Source: Herbiconiux sp. L3-i23
GTDB taxonomy: Bacteria; Actinomycetota; Actinomycetes; Actinomycetales; Microbacteriaceae
Direction of reading: 5' to 3'
DNA: 64,000 nt
Assembly (NCBI RefSeq): GCF_023734115.1
Contig: NZ_AP025737.1
Location: 1,364,001-1,428,000, forward strand
Below the pieces are notes generated by a model. It was given only the letters and a program-made list of their open reading frames with translations. It had not been told where the DNA came from and ran no database searches. Positions 41,194 to 52,400 of the stretch are shown here, piece after piece. The first letter of the stretch is position 1. Each line of letters opens with the position of its first letter. The translations under genes were made by a program, and so were the position numbers.

Positions 41194-44100
41194 CTAAGCC
41201 GCACCCGAGGGCACAGCGTGCAACTTCACTTCCTCGAGAATCTGCACGATCTCGCCAACCTGCTCTTCACTGAAAAGGTGCTCGGGTCCGGTTGGAGCAT
41301 GGTCAGTGAAGGGAGATTCGAATAGTCGGCGCGGTTCCATGACCCCGTTGCGGGTCAGCTCCTCGACGATCAAGCCGATGAATCGAATCTGGTCAACGGT
41401 GAAGCGCAGCTCGTCGAGATAACTACCGAAGGCATCAGTTGCGGCAACCCGGTCGAGACCAACCAGTGAACGGATGAAGAGCCCAAGACCGTTCGACTCT
41501 GCGGCTGCCTGCGCTAGGTCGCCGTCTTGAACAATGCCGGCGCTGACAAGCATCTGCTCGAGCGATTCAAGGTCCATGTTGGTGAGCTGTCGATTGCGGC
41601 GCAGCCGCTGCAACGCGACGTGCTCTTCGTGGTCTCGGAGATACGCCGCCGTCTTCTGCTTGAACCGTTGCCAGTCTGTGCCGGGAGTGGGGCGCCCGAG
41701 GTCCACATCGACAGCGGCACTGAGCTCGTCCTCGAAGTCTGTGTAAACGACCAAGCGCTGACCCCTCGGTACGAAGCGTGCAAGTGAGCGCAGCCGCAGA
41801 CGCACGAATTCGAGCATTGGCAGGGTTACATCTACCCACCACTCGTCGCCCGCCACCTCGTCGAGGAGAGCCTGTTGCGCAGCGACGGAGGGGATGGCTG
41901 TGTTGGCGAGAAGGACACTCGCGATCTGCTGCACCGTCTGTCGGACTCGCTCGGCGGTGAAGGTGTCGCCGTCGAGCTGTGCGAGCTGTCGGGTGAGGAT
42001 GAGGAGGTCGAAGCGTTTCGCCGTCTCATCGGTGTCGCGCACAGCGGAGGGGAGTCCGCTGAGTCGCTCCGCGACTTCACTCACCTCGCGCGGATCGAGC
42101 TTCTCCCAGCGCGAGGGATCCGCCCATGCCTCGACTTGCTCGCGATGCGGCTTGACAAGGAAGTTGTCGAGGTTCATCCCGCCGACCACGCGGCTCAGCC
42201 AGGTGACGGTGCTCGTGCGGATATCGAAGTCGGCAACAGTGCGGTCAAGGGCGGTGACGAGCGCGACACGACCTTCGAACAGGCGCTGAGTGAGTGACTT
42301 CTGGGTCGAGCCTTCGCTGCCGGGGAGACCCTGGCTGAAGTACTCGAGGTTGCCGCAGAAGTCGAAAACGAGGAACTCGGACTTGTCCTCGCCCGGCCCG
42401 AAGAGGTCGGGCCGCAGACGAGTGCCGCGTCCGATCATTTGCCAGAACTTCGACGTCGAGCGAACGAGCTTGAAGAGGACGAGGTTGACGACTTCGGGCA
42501 CGTCGATACCGGTGTCGAGCATGTCGACCGAGATTGCGATGTGCGGAGCCTTGTCGGCCTGCGAGAAGTCGTCGATGAGGGTTTCGGCGTAGGTGGTGGC
42601 GTGGGTGATGACTCGCGCGAATTGGCCGCCGTATTCGGGATACTGGGCGTCGAAGCGCTCTTGGATGTATTCGGCGTGCGCCTGGCTTTTCGCAAAGATG
42701 ATGGTCTTGCCCAGCCGGTCGCCGCCAGCAACCTTGAGGCCGTCGACCATAAGGGTGGCGAGCACCTTGTCGACGGTGTCTTCGTTGAACAGGAACCGGT
42801 TCAGCTCTTCTGCACCGACCTCATCTGGGATGTCGCCGTCGCCCCAGTCGAGGGAGTCCCACGCGTCCTTTTCCTCGTCGGTCAGCTCGTCGTACTTGAT
42901 GCCGTCCCGCATGAACTTGGTGCCAACGGCGACTCCGTGTGGCGGAACGAGGAAGCCGTCGTTGATCGCCTCGTCAAGGCTGTAGGCGTCGGTGGGAACG
43001 CCGTCCTCCAAATCGAAGAGTCGATACGTGTTGTGGTCGACCTCATCCTTCGGTGTTGCGGTCAGGCCGACGAGCATGGCGTCAAACCAGCCGAAGATGG
43101 CGCCGTACTTCTGGTAGACCGAGCGGTGGGCCTCGTCGATGACGATGAGGTCGAAGTATCCGGGCCCGAAGCGGCGGACCCCGGCGTCAACGTCGTCGAT
43201 GAGACCCATCATCGTCGGGTAGGTGGAGACGTAGACGCGACCTTCACCGTTGTGGTCGGTGACGAGGTTGACGGTCGTCGCGGACGGCAGGTGTTCTTTG
43301 AACGCGTTGGTCGCCTGCCGGACGAGGGCGGTGCGGTCGGCAAGGAACAGGACGTTCTTCACCCATCCGCGGTTCATCAGCTGGTCGACCAGGGCGATCA
43401 CGGTGCGGGTCTTGCCCGAGCCGGTTGCCATCACGAGAAGCGCTTCCCGCTGCTTGCGGTCGAACGCGTCGCCGACCGCTTTGATCGCGCGGTGCTGGTA
43501 GGGGCGCTCGACTATCTCGCTCTTGATCGGGGCATCCGCGAGCGGGAAACGGGTGCGCCGACGCTGCTCCATGAGTTCAAGTTCGTCGCGGGTGAAGAAG
43601 CCCTGCACTTCGCGGGGCGGATACCCGGCGGCGTCGTCCCAGAGCCAGTGCGTGTAGCCGTTGGAGTAGAAGATGACGGGCCGCCGTCCGGTCTGCGCTT
43701 CTAGCGCATCGGCGTAGAGCTTGGCCTGCTGCTGACCGAACTGCGGACTGCTTCCGGTGCGCTTGGCTTCGACTATCGCAAGGGGGAGGCCGTCGCTTCC
43801 CCACAAGACGTAGTCGACGTATCCGCTGCCCTGTCCGCCCGCCATCTCGGCGACCTCATATTCGCGGTCACGGTCGTTGGTGAGCGGCCAGCCCGCCTCG
43901 GCGAGGTCGACGTCGATGAAGCTGCGGCGCGTCTCCGCCTCGTTGTAGTCGCGGTCGTCGGTAACCGTCGCGACCGCTTGCGCCTGAGCGATTTTGGCCC
44001 GGAGGCGCTTGATCTCGGCCTCCTGCTGGGCAGCGAGGTCGTCTCGTTCGGCGAGCTGCTTGGCGTGGGCCTCGTCCTTCGCCTTGAACTTAGCGGCGAG

Positions 44101-44562
44101 CCCGGCCACCTGATCACGCGACAGCCGCGGTGCTGGTGCAGCCGCAAGCTTCACGTCGAAGACGGCATTCTTCGGAACGGACTCAGGCGAGAGCGAGTAG
44201 TGGAAGGCTGCCCAGATCAGCACGTGATGCAGCTCGCGAAGAGCGGCCAGCGCGATCTCGGGGCGGATGGGTCGAGTGTCGTGGACGGCCGCGTTCCCGG
44301 CCTTGCGGAGCAGGTTGAGCTTCTGACCGATGCCAACGCCGACCCTTGCCTTGAAGGCTGAATCGTTGATCCTCGCCGCGAGGTCGTTGGAGTAGGGGAG
44401 CGGCAACGCCATCAGGTCGTAGAGGTGAGCGACAAGCTGCTCGACTGTGCGGCGACCGTAGAAGCACGCCGACCGGGGGTCAGTGGCCATGTACGACTCA
44501 GCTAAAGCGGCGTCGGTGAACACGTCAGGCCAGACCGGCTTCAGAAAGTCGAAGTTCGACAT
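41194..44562 (-). CDS. hsdR: Type I restriction endonuclease subunit R
   Basis: A 1122-aa motor-nuclease. Residues 1-140 form a HEPN-like DUF4145 module ([20 protein letters not shown]). Next comes the PD-(D/E)XK nuclease with [21 protein letters not shown] (about 249-267), then a superfamily 2 translocase with Walker [11 protein letters not shown] (about 377) and DEAH in [10 protein letters not shown] (about 470), [11 protein letters not shown], and [11 protein letters not shown]. The C-terminus is the EcoEI-type HsdR region. It starts one base after the hsdS stop, so hsdM-hsdS-hsdR is one unit. It cuts unmodified DNA after translocation. Confidence 0.95.
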   Translation of the reverse strand: MSNFDFLKPVWPDVFTDAALAESYMATDPRSACFYGRRTVEQLVAHLYDLMALPLPYSNDLAARINDSAFKARVGVGIGQKLNLLRKAGNAAVHDTRPIRPEIALAALRELHHVLIWAAFHYSLSPESVPKNAVFDVKLAAAPAPRLSRDQVAGLAAKFKAKDEAHAKQLAERDDLAAQQEAEIKRLRAKIAQAQAVATVTDDRDYNEAETRRSFIDVDLAEAGWPLTNDRDREYEVAEMAGGQGSGYVDYVLWGSDGLPLAIVEAKRTGSSPQFGQQQAKLYADALEAQTGRRPVIFYSNGYTHWLWDDAAGYPPREVQGFFTRDELELMEQRRRTRFPLADAPIKSEIVERPYQHRAIKAVGDAFDRKQREALLVMATGSGKTRTVIALVDQLMNRGWVKNVLFLADRTALVRQATNAFKEHLPSATTVNLVTDHNGEGRVYVSTYPTMMGLIDDVDAGVRRFGPGYFDLIVIDEAHRSVYQKYGAIFGWFDAMLVGLTATPKDEVDHNTYRLFDLEDGVPTDAYSLDEAINDGFLVPPHGVAVGTKFMRDGIKYDELTDEEKDAWDSLDWGDGDIPDEVGAEELNRFLFNEDTVDKVLATLMVDGLKVAGGDRLGKTIIFAKSQAHAEYIQERFDAQYPEYGGQFARVITHATTYAETLIDDFSQADKAPHIAISVDMLDTGIDVPEVVNLVLFKLVRSTSKFWQMIGRGTRLRPDLFGPGEDKSEFLVFDFCGNLEYFSQGLPGSEGSTQKSLTQRLFEGRVALVTALDRTVADFDIRTSTVTWLSRVVGGMNLDNFLVKPHREQVEAWADPSRWEKLDPREVSEVAERLSGLPSAVRDTDETAKRFDLLILTRQLAQLDGDTFTAERVRQTVQQIASVLLANTAIPSVAAQQALLDEVAGDEWWVDVTLPMLEFVRLRLRSLARFVPRGQRLVVYTDFEDELSAAVDVDLGRPTPGTDWQRFKQKTAAYLRDHEEHVALQRLRRNRQLTNMDLESLEQMLVSAGIVQDGDLAQAAAESNGLGLFIRSLVGLDRVAATDAFGSYLDELRFTVDQIRFIGLIVEELTRNGVMEPRRLFESPFTDHAPTGPEHLFSEEQVGEIVQILEEVKLHAVPSGAA

Positions 44563-45714
44563 CTACAGTTCACCCTTGAATGCGCGGAATTGAAGCGATG
44601 CGAAGAGGGCCTCAGCTTCGGCGAACGCAGCAGTGCTAGACAATTCTGACATCGAAACGGCGTCTAGAAATGATACGAATTGCGCTTGAAGCGCCAGAGG
44701 TGGAAGGGAGATCTCCACGGCTTTAACGATTGGCCCATTGAGGTTCTTCTGGGTACCTTCCGGCGCGAGGGCGACGAGTTGCGTCCGAAGAGACTCGAGC
44801 GCGGCCTGCAACCATCGCGTCATAACGGACGAACTGACATCGAGAAATGCCAGGAAACCATCGTGGATACATGTTGACGGACCAATAATTTTTGCCACTC
44901 CTACCGTCGCGCTATTCGTGAGTATCAGTGTTTCCGCCGGAATAAGCACGCTTCGTGCGCGACCTTCCTCAGTGACGGTTTCTCTGATCCGTTGAACGAC
45001 TGGGCCGCGAGTTGCGGTGATGTCGGAGATCTTCAGCCAAGGGATATCGCCTCCGAAGTACCGAGGATCCCCGGCTGGCCGGGGGCTCGCCCCTCGTACT
45101 ATGCGACTGATTTCCCCAAGCTTGACGCGCGGCCAACTCGACGATGACTCGACCTTGAAAAGCCTCTGGAAGACTGCCTGGGGGAGGGCGTCGAGGTGGG
45201 CGAGGACCTGGCGGCGTTTCGCGCGGAGTTCATCGGCTTGGTCGAGGATCTCGGCGATCCGTCGTTGCTCATCCATCGGAGGCAGCGGAATCTGAATCTT
45301 CCTCACATGTTCCGGTCTTGCCCGCATGAGGGAACCGCCGACTCCCGCGACGGTGTTCATGAAAGAAGCGTGGAAACTGTCGCTCAGCAGAAAATGACGC
45401 AGGTAGTCGGGGTATATCTCGGGATGTCGAAGCACAATCCATTCACCGGAGGCGATCTGTCGGTGGCCGAGCTGTTTGCCTACTCGGCGAGCCCGCCTAA
45501 TATGCGGGACTATCTTCGATATCAAGATGTCGTCGGGTGCAACAACTTGCTTGGCCGATCCGATTTCGGAGCCCAAAATAAACTCGGAACCCCCGCGATC
45601 GTGCGCAGCAATGCTATAAAGCTCGAAAGTCTCGTCGGGGAAGCGTGACGGCAAAACGGAACCGCCTCGAGCAACCATCGAATCTCCGAGCGGGACCCGC
45701 CGATCGGAGATCAC
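44563..45714 (-). CDS. hsdS: Type I restriction-modification specificity subunit S
   Basis: A 383-aa specificity protein with two target-recognition domains, each followed by a conserved helix. The first conserved part is PLPPMDEQRRIAEILDQADELRAKRRQVLAHLDALPQAVFQRLF. The second TRD begins WPRVKLGEISRIVRGASPRPAGDPRYFGGDIPWLKISDI and ends LPPLALQAQFVSFLDAVSMSELSSTAAFAEAEALFASLQFRAF. The DNA is visibly less GC-rich than the neighbours, especially in the TRDs, as expected for exchanged specificity modules. It overlaps hsdM by 4 nt. The two half-sites cannot be predicted. Confidence 0.93.
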   Translation of the reverse strand: MISDRRVPLGDSMVARGGSVLPSRFPDETFELYSIAAHDRGGSEFILGSEIGSAKQVVAPDDILISKIVPHIRRARRVGKQLGHRQIASGEWIVLRHPEIYPDYLRHFLLSDSFHASFMNTVAGVGGSLMRARPEHVRKIQIPLPPMDEQRRIAEILDQADELRAKRRQVLAHLDALPQAVFQRLFKVESSSSWPRVKLGEISRIVRGASPRPAGDPRYFGGDIPWLKISDITATRGPVVQRIRETVTEEGRARSVLIPAETLILTNSATVGVAKIIGPSTCIHDGFLAFLDVSSSVMTRWLQAALESLRTQLVALAPEGTQKNLNGPIVKAVEISLPPLALQAQFVSFLDAVSMSELSSTAAFAEAEALFASLQFRAFKGEL

Positions 45715-47180
45715 CTGAACATCCCCCTAAGCTGCCGCAGACCTTCCGCAATCTCCGCCTCGATCGCCTCAAGGTCAGCGATGATGTCAAGCGGGGCGCG
45801 GTGTTCGGTCTCGTCGTGGACGACCTCTTTGTAGCGGTTGATGGAGAGGTCGTAGCCCTGGGCGACGATGTCGTCCTTCGGGACGGTGAACGACCTGTCG
45901 GTGCGAGCCCGATCGCGTTCGCTACCCGTTCGGTTCTGCCATCGTGCGAGCACGTCGGATAGGTCGCTGGTTTCGGTGGGGGAGCGCTTGTCGTCGAGAG
46001 AGAAGCCATCGGCTTGCACGTCGTAGAACCAGACGTCCTCGGTGCCGCCGGAGTCGGTCTTGGTGAAGAAAACGATTGCGGTGGAAACTCCCGCGTACGG
46101 CCGGAAGACGCCAGACGGCAGCTTCACGATGCCGTCGAGCTTCTGATCCTCGACGAGCGCCTTTCGCAATGCTTTATGTGCGGTCGAGGAGCCGAAGAGC
46201 ACACCATCCGGGACGATGACGGCTGCCCGCCCGCCGGGCTTCAGAAGCTTCAGGAAGAGCGCGAGGAAGAGAAGCTCGGTCTTTTTCGTCTTCACCATGC
46301 GCTGTAGGTCCTTCGCGGTCGACTCGTAGTCGAGCGAGCCGGCGAAGGGCGGGTTAGCGAGGATGAGCGAGTACCGTTCAGTGTCCTCGCTGGCGCCCTC
46401 CGAGAGCGAGTCGCGATAGCGGATGTCTGGCGACTCGACACCGTGGAGAAGCATGTTCATGCTGCCGATTCGCAGCATGGTGGAGTCGAAGTCGTAGCCA
46501 TGGAACATCGACCGGTGGAAGTGCTTTCGCTGTGTCGCGTCGGTCAGCGCATCGGCGTGATGCTTGCGAAGGTACTCCGACGCGGCGACAAGGAAGCCAG
46601 CAGTACCTGCGGCGGGGTCGCAGATGTCATCGGTCGGGGTCGGGGCCATCATGTCGACCATGAGTTTGATGATGTGACGCGGAGTCCGGAACTGACCGTT
46701 GACGCCCGCGCTGGCGATCTTCGAGAGCAGGTACTCGTAGAGGTCGCCGTTGGTGTCCCGGTCGGCCATTGGGATGTCGTTGAGGAGGTCGACAACCTTG
46801 CTCAGTAGAGCAGGGGTCGGAATGGTGTATCGGGCGTCACGCATGTGGTCGCCGTAGGTGGAGCCGTCGCCACCAACCTGGTCTCCGAGTCCGCGCAGGA
46901 ACGGGAACACCTCGTCGGCGACGAGCCGGTGCATCACCTCGGGGCTCTCGTTCTTAAAGCTGCTCCACCGCAGCCGCTCTTGGTCGGACACGTAGACCGG
47001 ACTCTCGATCGTGCCGGTGATGCGTCCCTTGTTCTCGGCGAGACGCTGCAGGTCGTCGAGACGGCGGAGGAAGAGCAGGTAGGTGATCTGCTCGATGACC
47101 TCGAGCGGATTGCTGATCCCGCCCGACCAGAACGCGTTCCAAACCTGATCGACCTTGCTCTTGATTTCGCCCGTGATCAC
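45711..47180 (-). CDS. hsdM: Type I restriction-modification methyltransferase subunit M
   Basis: A 489-aa N6-adenine methyltransferase. The N-terminal HsdM helical part contains EVIEQITYLLFLRRLDDL. The SAM site is DPAAGTAGFLVAASEYL (about 185-201) and the catalytic motif is LANPPF (about 275-280). The GTG at 47180 follows AAGGTGG. It is the first gene of the leftward RM operon and faces the coiled-coil gene at 47346, from which it is separated by a 165-nt divergent promoter region. Confidence 0.95.
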   Translation of the reverse strand: MITGEIKSKVDQVWNAFWSGGISNPLEVIEQITYLLFLRRLDDLQRLAENKGRITGTIESPVYVSDQERLRWSSFKNESPEVMHRLVADEVFPFLRGLGDQVGGDGSTYGDHMRDARYTIPTPALLSKVVDLLNDIPMADRDTNGDLYEYLLSKIASAGVNGQFRTPRHIIKLMVDMMAPTPTDDICDPAAGTAGFLVAASEYLRKHHADALTDATQRKHFHRSMFHGYDFDSTMLRIGSMNMLLHGVESPDIRYRDSLSEGASEDTERYSLILANPPFAGSLDYESTAKDLQRMVKTKKTELLFLALFLKLLKPGGRAAVIVPDGVLFGSSTAHKALRKALVEDQKLDGIVKLPSGVFRPYAGVSTAIVFFTKTDSGGTEDVWFYDVQADGFSLDDKRSPTETSDLSDVLARWQNRTGSERDRARTDRSFTVPKDDIVAQGYDLSINRYKEVVHDETEHRAPLDIIADLEAIEAEIAEGLRQLRGMFR

Positions 47181-47345
47181 CCGACCACCTTATGAGAGCG
47201 CTGCGCTCCCGCGGCGGAGGCGGTCTCGATGAGCGCCGGGTGGCCCGCGATCTGGAGCGCCTGATGTCGTTGGCATACGGTTCAATAAACGCGGGAAACT
47301 ATGCGGCGATTGCCATCTTGCTGACGCGGAAGCTCGGGGAACTGC

Positions 47346-49280
47346 ATGACATTGGGGTATAGAGCGATTCTTCGCTTGAGCGATCGCGACGACGCGGTGC
47401 AAATCGCTGACGAGGAGCTTCGCAGCTGGCTGCGAACCAAGGCTGGCGGCCGTCGTCGGTCGGTGGAATCGATCGACTGGGACGGACCGGGTGAGTACCG
47501 CCTAGGCCCACGCGCCGACCTGCGAGTCGTTCGCATCGAACACGAGACCGATCCCGGCGTCCGGCAGTTGGCTCGCTTCACTGAGCGCAATGAGGCCGGC
47601 GAGTGGCTCGTGAACCTATACGCCTTCTCAACGCCTACCTCGCGTCGAGGCGCTTCCCAGACGATCGTCGTTGAGGCCGGACTGGTGGGTGCCGACGAGG
47701 ATGAGGTTCATCGGAAGCTCGCGCCACCGCGGGTCGTCGAGCAGATCTTGACGCGCGCCAATGCCTTCGACGGGGACATTGTCCTTCGAGGCCGCCCCGA
47801 GGTGGTCCGTCAGGACGACGTGCAGGAGGTCATCGACGCCATCTTCGACGACGGGCGTTCGGTTTCTCTGATTGTCGCGTCCTCACCGGGGTATGAAGTC
47901 GACCAGGCCTGGACCGAGATAGCAGGCTCACTCACCAAACACAGCGTCGGTGTAGCAACGACGTTTGTCGTCACAGATGGCGCCGTTGAATCGCTCAATG
48001 CGCAACTTCCGAGCCACCTGCAAGTCCGGCGTGGACGGGTGCGCACCTTCATGCCCGGCGTCGATGCTGCGAATGAGGCGGACGGTGTGCGGCACCGAAT
48101 TTTGGGGCCCGCCACACTTGCGCGCGCCATTCGAGGGAGACGCGTCGACTCAGCCTTGCAAACTATCCACGCAACCGGTCCGCGTCGCCGTCTGCTCGAG
48201 CAGGTCCTTCCCGCAGACGTCCGACGAGGGATGGAGCTGCTTGCGAAGGAAGAGACGGCTCGCGAGCGACTCGTTCGGGTCAACGAGCGGATACTGCAGT
48301 CGGTCGAGCCATCAGCGGCGGACATACGAACAGAAGCGGACTCGACACGGTCTCCTGACTCGCAGGCAGAAGCTGACCATGAAGCAGCGCAATCGGGTTC
48401 GAATGCCACCGGTTCCGAAAATCGGCCTGGCGCGGCACCGTTGCCTCAGCGCCTTGCGCGCTTCCTAGCCCGCTGGCTCGGTCGTCCGGCTCGTTCCGAA
48501 GCGGAACTCGATGAAGTAGACCACTTGCTCACGCGCCACAAGACGGAAGCTGAGGTGGCCCTCGAGCAGATCGACGAACTCCTGGTAACGCAAAACAACC
48601 TCGAACAAGAGCTCAAGACTTTGCGCACGGAACTCGACGAGATGGAGATCGACACCGCGCTTCAAGAGCTGGAAGCACAGGAAGCCCGCCGCCAGGCGGA
48701 GGCCTACCGGGCGAGACTCAAAGCGGCGAAGAGATTCGACGACCTGTTCGTCGCTCCCGAGCAGGAGCGATGGAACCCACCTGAGTCAATCCAGGAGCTA
48801 CTTGCGAGGCTGACGGAAGGTGAAGAAGCCCATCCTGTGCTCGAGCGAGTGGTCTTTACAGGGGACGCCAGCATCGCCTTGGAAGTGCAGAAGCGAGATC
48901 AGATGGGCCGGTACGCGGCAACATTCTGGGACTACGTCCGCGTGTTGCACGACTACGCACGCGCAAAGGCAACCGACTCCTACGCGGGCGGTGTGCACCA
49001 GTACCTCACGGACCCGAACGCTCCCGAAGGCAGACGCTGCCCGCCCCAACGCCACGCAGCAACCGAAAGCGAATCGGTCATCAACCAGTGGCTGCATGAA
49101 AGGATCTTCCCTGTGCCACTTGAGGTGGATGGCTCCGGGAAAAAGGCGATGCTCGCTCATTTCAAACCAACCCACGAGAACACCTTCGCGCCTCGGATGC
49201 ACTACTTCGACGACACGTCCAGAAGCGGCAAGGTCTACATCGGCTACATCGGGAAACACCTCACCAACACGAAGACCTGA
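47346..49280 (+). CDS. Unrecognised 644-aa coiled-coil protein in the defence island
   Basis: Residues 1-120 contain SIDWDGPGEYRLGPRADLRVVRIEHETDPGVRQLARFTERNEAGEWLVNL. Residues 120-320 have a mixed alpha/beta region with DDVQEVIDAIFDDGRSVSLIVASSPGYEVDQAW. A Glu/Ser-rich linker (about 325-370) leads to a coiled coil (about 380-470: LLVTQNNLEQELKTLRTEL... ) and a distinct C-terminal domain with YAATFWDYVRVLHDYARAK and GSGKKAMLAHFKPTHEN, APRMHYFDDTSRSGKVYIGYIG. No enzymatic motif is obvious. It is encoded immediately before the 2148-aa helicase/nuclease gene. I suspect it is a sensor or regulatory partner, but I do not recognise the family. Confidence 0.7.
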   Translation: MTLGYRAILRLSDRDDAVQIADEELRSWLRTKAGGRRRSVESIDWDGPGEYRLGPRADLRVVRIEHETDPGVRQLARFTERNEAGEWLVNLYAFSTPTSRRGASQTIVVEAGLVGADEDEVHRKLAPPRVVEQILTRANAFDGDIVLRGRPEVVRQDDVQEVIDAIFDDGRSVSLIVASSPGYEVDQAWTEIAGSLTKHSVGVATTFVVTDGAVESLNAQLPSHLQVRRGRVRTFMPGVDAANEADGVRHRILGPATLARAIRGRRVDSALQTIHATGPRRRLLEQVLPADVRRGMELLAKEETARERLVRVNERILQSVEPSAADIRTEADSTRSPDSQAEADHEAAQSGSNATGSENRPGAAPLPQRLARFLARWLGRPARSEAELDEVDHLLTRHKTEAEVALEQIDELLVTQNNLEQELKTLRTELDEMEIDTALQELEAQEARRQAEAYRARLKAAKRFDDLFVAPEQERWNPPESIQELLARLTEGEEAHPVLERVVFTGDASIALEVQKRDQMGRYAATFWDYVRVLHDYARAKATDSYAGGVHQYLTDPNAPEGRRCPPQRHAATESESVINQWLHERIFPVPLEVDGSGKKAMLAHFKPTHENTFAPRMHYFDDTSRSGKVYIGYIGKHLTNTKT

Positions 49281-49440
49281 CCGAATCCCAGCCGGCCGTT
49301 GCGACCCTTTGCTGCGGGGTGTGGGGGGGGGTAATTGCTGCAAGCGGCGTGCGCAGGACTGGCGACACCACAATGTCGTCCATCCTCAATATGCTGACCC
49401 GTGCTGGATTAGCTCATGCTCATGCATGGAGGGGGCTTCA

Positions 49441-52400
49441 ATGGAGACGGTCGACTACCGAGCGAAGATCGGCGACGCGCTGGTTGCGCTGATTGAAGGG
49501 CTAGGACCCTTCGTCGAGACCACTCTCGCTGGCGCCGCCCCCGAGCTCGGTGACTGGACGTCGCTCCTCGAACACAAGGACAAACAGAACGGGCGCCACG
49601 GTCTCCGTTACTCGAAGGGCGACGTTTCCCTGCTTCTGCGGGTGATGACCGAGCGACTCGGCTCGCTCGGGTATCCGTTCGAGCGCACCCTTGGTCGACG
49701 CGGGTCCAATTACGCGAGCGAGCTTCGGAACGTGCGCAATAGATGGGCGCACCACGAGGCCTTCTCGCAGGCTGAGACTTACCGAGCTCTCGACTCCGCC
49801 GAGCTCTTGCTCGCGCTCGTCGGCGCAGATCAGCAGGCGGCAGACATCTCGACGCTCAAGGGCGACGTGATGCCTGCGGCGCCGGGTACACCTCAGACTG
49901 ACAGCGAGCGTGCGGCCGTGGAAGAGCCTGGGACGGGCGAGTCCGCTGGTCTTACGCCCGAGGGAGCTCCAGCCGAACCGAATGGCGGCATCGAGATGTC
50001 GGTCACGACCTCGCCGTTCCTCAACTACGCCATGGCGCACAACCGTATTCAGGTGGTGAACGAGCTTCGAATCGAGAACAGCGGCGACGAGCAACGGGGG
50101 GTGTCGGTCGAAGTTGAAGTAGTTACTGCGCGTGGCCAGCTCGGCGATCCGAAGATCCTGTTCGCCGATCTCGGTCGACAGGCGAGTACGACCTTCCGCG
50201 ACATCGACCTGCTGCTTGACCCGGCGCGCATGCTCGATGTCGACGAGCAGATGCCCGGAAGCATCCGGATCACCGTTCGCTCGGCCTCCGGCGAACCGTT
50301 GGCGACCTCGCAGACACAGGTCGACGTGCTGGCGGCAAGCCAGTGGCAGTCGAAGATGCGTGAACTCGAGCTGGAGCTGCTCACCTCGTTCATCCAGCCG
50401 AACTCGCTGAGTGTTGCGCCGCTGCTCACCGAGGCGTCCGATCGCCTGCTCGGGATGACTGGGAGTGGCGATCTGAACGGTTATCAGTCGGATTCACCGC
50501 AACGCGTCGATGCCATCGTCCGGTCAATCGCGGAAGCGATGACCGCGCGAGACATCCGCTACGCCGAGCCGCCCGCCAGCTGGCAGGAAGGACAGAAGGT
50601 TCGCACGCCGGCCGAGGTGCTCGAAGGTCGCTTGGGCACATGTCTCGACACGACTCTGACCCTCGCCGCGGCTCTCGAACAGGCTGGTGTTCACGCGACC
50701 CTGTGGCTCATTCCGGGTCATATCTTCCTCGGGTACTGGCGCGAAGAATTCCTCGAGCTCGAAACTCCCGTAGAGACAGCGCCAGAAAGCGTCGTCAACG
50801 CCGTCGCCCTCGGCCACATGGGGGTTATCGAGACGACGCTTCTCACCGGCGGCGCGTCTGCTCCTCCATTCGAGGTCGCGGCATCGACGCCTCGCCAGAC
50901 GCATCTGCAGAACGTGGAGCGAATCGCCGCAGTTGTGGACGTCGCGCTCGCGCGTCAGCGAGTGCTGCCGCTCCCGTCCCGACGCTTCGATCCCGACGGT
51001 GAGATCACTGTCACGACCTACCAGCCCGCGGGGGCGAAGCTACCGGAGGCTTACGTCTCGACGGGCGGTGGCCGCCGTAGAGACGGTGAGGCCATCCCGC
51101 TTCGCGTCGCCCAATGGAAGAACGCGCTGCTCGACCTGAGCCTCCGCAACCGACTCATCAACTACACCGAGCGCGCGGGCTACTCACTCGCCGTCCCGTC
51201 TGTTTCGCTGTCGCGTCTCGAGGACATGGTCAACGGCGGAGCCGCTATCACCTTGCTCCCAAGTGACCAGATAGCCGCCATCGATAAAGCGCGAGGTGTG
51301 CGCTCTGCGCGTGACCTTCCCGAGCTGACTCGCGATCAGACGCTCAACGACAAGAAGTCCGTCTACATCGAAACGACGGATGCGTCGTACACCAGCAAGC
51401 TCCGTTACCTCGCCAACAAGGCGAAGACGATCGCTGAAGAAACTGGTGCGAACAACCTCTACCTGGCGTTCGGGATGCTGAAATGGCGTTCAGGAGACCG
51501 CGACTTGCGCTCTCCCCTCGTCCTCGTTCCGGTCACGCTGCAAACTCCGAGCCGCGGCGCCAGCTACCGCATTCAAGTCGACGAGTCCGGCACTTCAACG
51601 CCGAACTACTGCCTGCTCGAGAAGCTTCGCACTCAGCTAGGGCTCGCGATCCCAGGCCTTGAGAATCCGGCGGAGGATGACTCGGGAATCGACTTGGAAG
51701 CGGCGTTCGCAGCCACCCGTGCCGCAATCCGAGAAGCAGGGCTTCCGTTCCTCGTGGAAGAGACGGTCGACCTCGCGATTCTGCAGTTCTCGAAGTTCCG
51801 GTTGTGGAAGGACCTCGACGAAAACTGGGCGCAGTTCGACACTAACTCGCTCGTTCATCATCTGATCGAGACGCCACTCAGCCCCTTTGTGGATCCCGTC
51901 CCCACACGAGCGGACGTCGATCTCGACGCGCTGGGGGCCGCGTGCCCCGTGCCAGCCGACTCGTCGCAACTCGACGCCGTCGCTGAAGCAGTCGCAGACC
52001 GAACGTTTGTGCTCGAAGGACCTCCGGGCACCGGCAAGTCGCAGACCATCACCAACCTTCTCGCTCGGGCCTTGGCTGAGGGCAAGCGGGTGTTGTTCGT
52101 CGCCGAGAAGCGCGCTGCGCTCGAAGTTGTCAAGAAGAGGCTCGACGCTGTCGGACTCGGGAAGCTGTCGCTCGATCTCCACGATAAGGGCGCGCGGCCC
52201 GCAGCGGTCCGAGCACAAATCAAGCAGGCCCTCGACCTGCGCATCGCGAGCGACGTCGCCGGTTACCAGGCGGCAGCGAAGGCGTCGGCTGCGGCTCGGG
52301 GCTCCCTCGCGCGCTATGCGGATCGCCTGCATGAGGAGAACCCGGTGGGCTTCTCCATGTACAGCGCACGCGGCGAAGAACTCGCCGGCGACGACACGAT

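Noticed and set aside
48820-49440. N-terminal extension of the giant helicase-nuclease (frame open from 48820)
   Set aside because: This part is the shifted-frame shadow of the 644-aa gene's 3' end and the intergenic region. The ATG at 49441 has a strong ribosome site and starts the HEPN-like domain.
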